Shown piece after piece: positions 12,590-14,702 of a DNA stretch of 14,702 nt (position 1 is its first letter; every line of letters starts with the position of its first letter). Origin of the DNA: UBA4615 sp046046245 (lineage in GTDB: Bacteria > Pseudomonadota > Gammaproteobacteria > Burkholderiales > Burkholderiaceae_E); NCBI GenBank assembly GCA_046046245.1, contig JBJOKE010000052.1, forward strand, positions 1-14,702, written 5' to 3'. A model generated the notes under the pieces. The model was not told the origin of the DNA and did not search any database. It saw only the letters and a list, made by a program, of their open reading frames with translations. The position numbers were made by a program, and so were the translations under genes.

Positions 12590-13852
12590 TCACCCCCCTC
12601 TCTTCATCATGTCGAAGAATTCCTGGTTGGTCTTGGTCTGCTTGACCTTGTCGAGCAGGAACTCCATCGCCGCGAGCTCGTCCATGTCGTGCAGCAGCTT
12701 GCGCAGGATCCAGATCTTGGTGAGCTGCTCCTTGGGAATCAGCAGCTCCTCGCGCCGCGTGCCGGACTTGTTGATGTCGATCGCGGGATAGACGCGCTTC
12801 TCCATCATCCGGCGGTTCAGGTGCAGCTCGGAATTGCCGGTGCCCTTGAACTCCTCGAAGATCACCTCGTCCATCCGGCTTCCGGTGTCGACCAGCGCGG
12901 TGGCGATGATCGTCAGCGAGCCGCCTTCCTCGATGTTGCGCGCCGCGCCGAAGAAGCGCTTCGGCCGCTGCAGCGCGTTCGCATCGACACCGCCGGTCAG
13001 CACCTTGCCCGAGGCGGGCACCACGGTGTTGTAGGCGCGGGCGAGGCGGGTGATCGAGTCCAGCAGGATCACCACGTCCTTCTTGTGCTCGACCAGCCGC
13101 TTGGCCTTCTCGATCACCATCTCGGCCACGGTCACGTGTCGGGTGGCCGGCTCGTCGAAGGTCGAGGCGACCACCTCGCCGCGTACCGAGCGCTGCATCT
13201 CGGTGACCTCCTCGGGCCGCTCGTCGATCAGCAGCACGATCAGGACGACCTTCGGATGGTTCGCGGTGATCGCGTGCGCGATGTGCTGCATCAGCACGGT
13301 CTTGCCGGCCTTCGGCGGCGCCACGATCAGGCCCCGCTGGCCCTTTCCGATCGGCGCGATCATGTCGATGATCCGCGCCGTGTAGTTCTCCTCGGCCTTG
13401 GTGTCCCGCTCGAGCGTCAGCGGCACCTCGGGGTGCAGCGGCGTCAGGTTCTCGAACAGGATCTTGTTCTTGCTCGCCTCGGGTGGCTCGCCGTTGATCT
13501 TGTCGACCTTGACCAGCGCGAAGTAGCGCTCGCCGTCCTTGGGCGTGCGGACCTCGCCCTCGATGCTGTCGCCGGTGTGCAGGTTGAAGCGGCGGATCTG
13601 GGAGGGCGAGATGTAGATGTCGTCCGGGCTCGCCAGGTACGAGGTCTCGGGCGTGCGCAGGAAGCCGAAGCCGTCGGGCAGCACCTCGAGCACGCCGTCC
13701 CCGAAGATCTGCTCGCCGGTCTTGGCCCGGCGCTTCAGGATCGCGAACATCAGCTCCTGCTTGCGCAGGCGGTTGGCGTTCTCGATCTCGAGGCCGGCGG
13801 CCATCTCGATCAGCGCCGATACGTGGAGGGCTTTGAGTTCGGACAGGTGCAT
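12590..13852 (-). CDS. rho: Transcription termination factor Rho
   Basis: Rho is the hexameric RNA helicase that ends transcription of untranslated C-rich RNA. The 420-residue product is collinear with E. coli Rho. It shows the N-terminal helical domain (MHLSELKALHVSALIEMA), the RNA-binding cold-shock-like domain (about 48-125, with GFGFLR), Walker A APPKAGKT (178-185), catalytic E211, Walker B VVILLD (260-265), R269, K336 and the arginine finger R366. K336, S266 and R269 correspond to bicyclomycin-site residues, so the protein looks bicyclomycin-sensitive. There is no long insertion. The ATG at 13852 is fixed by homology, yet the 21 bases upstream are C-rich with no Shine-Dalgarno match. It follows trxA after 260 bp. 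Confidence 0.98.
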   Translation of the reverse strand: MHLSELKALHVSALIEMAAGLEIENANRLRKQELMFAILKRRAKTGEQIFGDGVLEVLPDGFGFLRTPETSYLASPDDIYISPSQIRRFNLHTGDSIEGEVRTPKDGERYFALVKVDKINGEPPEASKNKILFENLTPLHPEVPLTLERDTKAEENYTARIIDMIAPIGKGQRGLIVAPPKAGKTVLMQHIAHAITANHPKVVLIVLLIDERPEEVTEMQRSVRGEVVASTFDEPATRHVTVAEMVIEKAKRLVEHKKDVVILLDSITRLARAYNTVVPASGKVLTGGVDANALQRPKRFFGAARNIEEGGSLTIIATALVDTGSRMDEVIFEEFKGTGNSELHLNRRMMEKRVYPAIDINKSGTRREELLIPKEQLTKIWILRKLLHDMDELAAMEFLLDKVKQTKTNQEFFDMMKRGG

Positions 13853-13899
13853 CGTGGGGGTGCGTGGGTGCGGAACGCGTGACGGCGGTCGGAGCCCTG

Positions 13900-13949
13900 C
13901 GGGACGCGCATGTGCGCCTGAGGCGGAGGACGCCTGGTGGCGCGTCCCG
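13900..13949 (-). promoter_or_regulatory. Structured element in the rho leader
   Basis: CGGGACGCGC (13900-13909) and GCGCGTCCCG (13940-13949) form a perfect 10-bp stem. It encloses a 5-bp hairpin, AGGCG/CGCCT (13921-13935). A local hairpin GCGCA-TG-TGCGC (13906-13917) uses part of the same bases, so the two folds exclude each other. The element lies about 50-100 bases before the rho ATG. A weak -10 candidate TAGATT (13993-13988) would place it inside the rho transcript. Confidence 0.5.
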
Positions 13950-14063
13950 TCCGGGAGAGCTGGATGGATCCGGCGGGGAGCCGGCGAAATCTAGCGGGGT
14001 GTCTCGGGGCTGGTCGGGCCCGGCCCGGACGTCGCGGGGTCGATCGCCGGGGTGCCGGGGATC

Positions 14064-14096
14064 GCCCGCAACGGGCGGGAGCGCTCGCGCGCTCCC
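14064..14096 (-). terminator. Two adjacent GC-rich hairpins after trxA
   Basis: GGGAGCG-CTCGCG-CGCTCCC (14077-14096, 7-bp stem) and GCCCG-CAA-CGGGC (14064-14076, 5-bp stem) stand directly side by side, starting 17 bases after the trxA stop. No U run follows on the minus strand. They probably mark the 3' end of the abundant trxA mRNA, with leaky read-through into rho possible. Confidence 0.5.
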
Positions 14097-14112
14097 AGGA
14101 GGATACGACGGG

Positions 14113-14442
14113 TCAGAGGCTGTTGTCCAGGAAGGCGGTCAGCTGCGACTTCGACAGCGCGCCCACCTTGGTGGCGACTTCCTCGCCGTTCTTGAACAGC
14201 TTGAGCGTGGGGATCCCGCGGATGCCGTACTTCGCGGTGATCTCCTGGTTCTCGTCGACGTTGACCTTCACCACCCGCAGGCGGCCGCCGTAATCCTTGG
14301 CGACCTCGTCGAGGATGGGGGCGATCATCTTGCACGGGCCGCACCACTCGGCCCAGTAGTCGACCAGGACAGGGGTGTCGGACTTCAGGACGTCGGCGTC
14401 GAAGGCGGCGTCGGAGGTGTGGGTGATGGCGGGGCTGGACAT
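14113..14442 (-). CDS. trxA: Thioredoxin 1
   Basis: Thioredoxin reduces disulfides of cytoplasmic proteins such as ribonucleotide reductase and is itself reduced by thioredoxin reductase. The 109-residue product shows the active site WCGPC (33-37), the buried D28 in VLVDYWAEWC, and the cis-proline P78 in RGIPTL. Length and motif order are those of E. coli TrxA, with no extra domain. The ATG at 14442 is preceded by AGGAG about ten bases upstream. It lies upstream of rho on the same strand, an arrangement conserved in Burkholderiales, and is divergent from the AddB-like gene with 71 bp between start codons. Confidence 0.97.
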   Translation of the reverse strand: MSSPAITHTSDAAFDADVLKSDTPVLVDYWAEWCGPCKMIAPILDEVAKDYGGRLRVVKVNVDENQEITAKYGIRGIPTLKLFKNGEEVATKVGALSKSQLTAFLDNSL

Positions 14443-14481
14443 GGCGTGGGCTCTCCTCTCGGCTAACTTACCATAGGCCGG

Positions 14482-14517
14482 ATGTCCGCCGATGCGCGCC
14501 CCTGGTGTCGTCGATGA
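14482..14517 (+). CDS. Possible 11-codon leader ORF overlapping the next start (ATGA)
   Basis: An ATG at 14482 opens a frame of eleven codons (MSADARPWCRR) whose TGA stop (14515-14517) overlaps the ATG of the next gene (14514-14516). Such an ATGA overlap often couples translation. No Shine-Dalgarno sequence precedes it, and coding is unproved; chance is quite possible in GC-rich DNA. Confidence 0.2.
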   Translation: MSADARPWCRR

Positions 14518-14702
14518 GCGCGCCCGACCGTCCGGGCGCCGCCGGCCCGCGCCACGGCCCGTCGCCGAGCGAGCCGCCCGCCGCGGTCGCCGGCACCGCC
14601 GTCCGCTTCGCGCCGGCCGGCGCCGGCTGGCCGGCGTTCTGGAGCGCCGCGGCCGACGCGCTGACGCCGTGGCTGCGCGAGGCCGCGGCCGCGGGCGCGC
14701 CG
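14514..14702 (+). CDS. N-terminus of a probable AddB/PD-(D/E)XK nuclease-like protein (truncated by window end)
   Basis: The frame is open from ATG 14514 to the last base, 63 codons. After a Pro/Ala/Gly-rich start of about 25 residues comes AVRFAPAGAGWPAFWSAAADAL followed by TPWLREAAAAGAP. In Burkholderiales the gene divergent from trxA usually encodes an AddB-like nuclease followed by a UvrD/AddA-type helicase, and the visible residues fit the beginning of such a protein as I remember it. No nuclease motif is within the window, so the call depends mainly on context. The start is uncertain: a GTG at 14505 is in frame and neither has a clear ribosome binding site. An eleven-codon ORF ends on its start codon. 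Confidence 0.45.
   Translation, partial: MSAPDRPGAAGPRHGPSPSEPPAAVAGTAVRFAPAGAGWPAFWSAAADALTPWLREAAAAGAP

Noticed and set aside
12422..13882. 486-codon + strand frame opposite rho
   Set aside because: Rho is certain on the other strand; the antisense translation has the biased composition of a shadow.
1..14702. Mobile elements, CRISPR arrays, toxin-antitoxin or defence genes
   Set aside because: No transposase, integrase, repeat-spacer pattern or small paired ORFs were recognised; all large frames are assigned to core genes.

Overview
This window looks like chromosomal core DNA from a very GC-rich bacterium (roughly 70% G+C by eye). It is most likely a betaproteobacterium of the order Burkholderiales. 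The evidence is gene content and order: rpsP-rimM-trmD-rplS, then a CoA-type Nudix hydrolase, a CobD/CbiB-family membrane protein, rsgA, a pterin dehydratase, an M48 protease and orn. The rpmE2-rho-trxA group with a divergent AddB-like gene also fits the order as I remember it. I see no insertion sequence, phage gene, integrase, CRISPR array, tRNA or rRNA, and no obvious island of different base composition.

Layout. Bases 2-451 hold the 3' end of a probable DUF4124-type protein. A promoter at 495-524 then opens a translation operon on the + strand: rpsP (ribosomal protein S16), rimM (30S maturation), trmD (tRNA m1G37 methyltransferase) and, after a 146-nt leader with two stem-loops, rplS (L19). 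The Nudix hydrolase follows directly. The CobD-like gene comes next, with a -10-like box so close to its ATG that its mRNA may be leaderless. It converges, with a 10-bp gap, on a minus-strand group transcribed in the order M48 (Ste24-type) protease, pterin-4a-carbinolamine dehydratase, rsgA. The M48 gene is divergent from orn with only 27 bp between start codons. Behind orn lies an AEC-family transporter, which converges on a minus-strand pair: a GT39/ArnT-like membrane glycosyltransferase and a MATE-family exporter. The right end carries trxA, rho and rpmE2 on the minus strand, and the first 63 codons of a divergent + strand gene, probably the AddB/PD-(D/E)XK nuclease-like protein often found next to trxA in this order.

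How the genes work together. Most products serve translation (S16, RimM, TrmD, L19, RsgA, L31) or RNA turnover and transcription termination (Orn, Rho). RsgA and RimM both act in 30S assembly. The rest are housekeeping enzymes and membrane proteins.

The most interesting signals are non-coding and surround rho. Its leader contains a 10-bp long-range stem that overlaps an alternative local hairpin, and the bases just before its ATG are C-rich with no Shine-Dalgarno sequence. Downstream, the rho-rpmE2 spacer gives a strongly C-rich, G-poor transcript with three 8-bp repeats beside a good rpmE2 promoter. Together these suggest Rho-dependent autoregulation. I found no convincing new multi-gene system; no gap between genes exceeds 300 bases.
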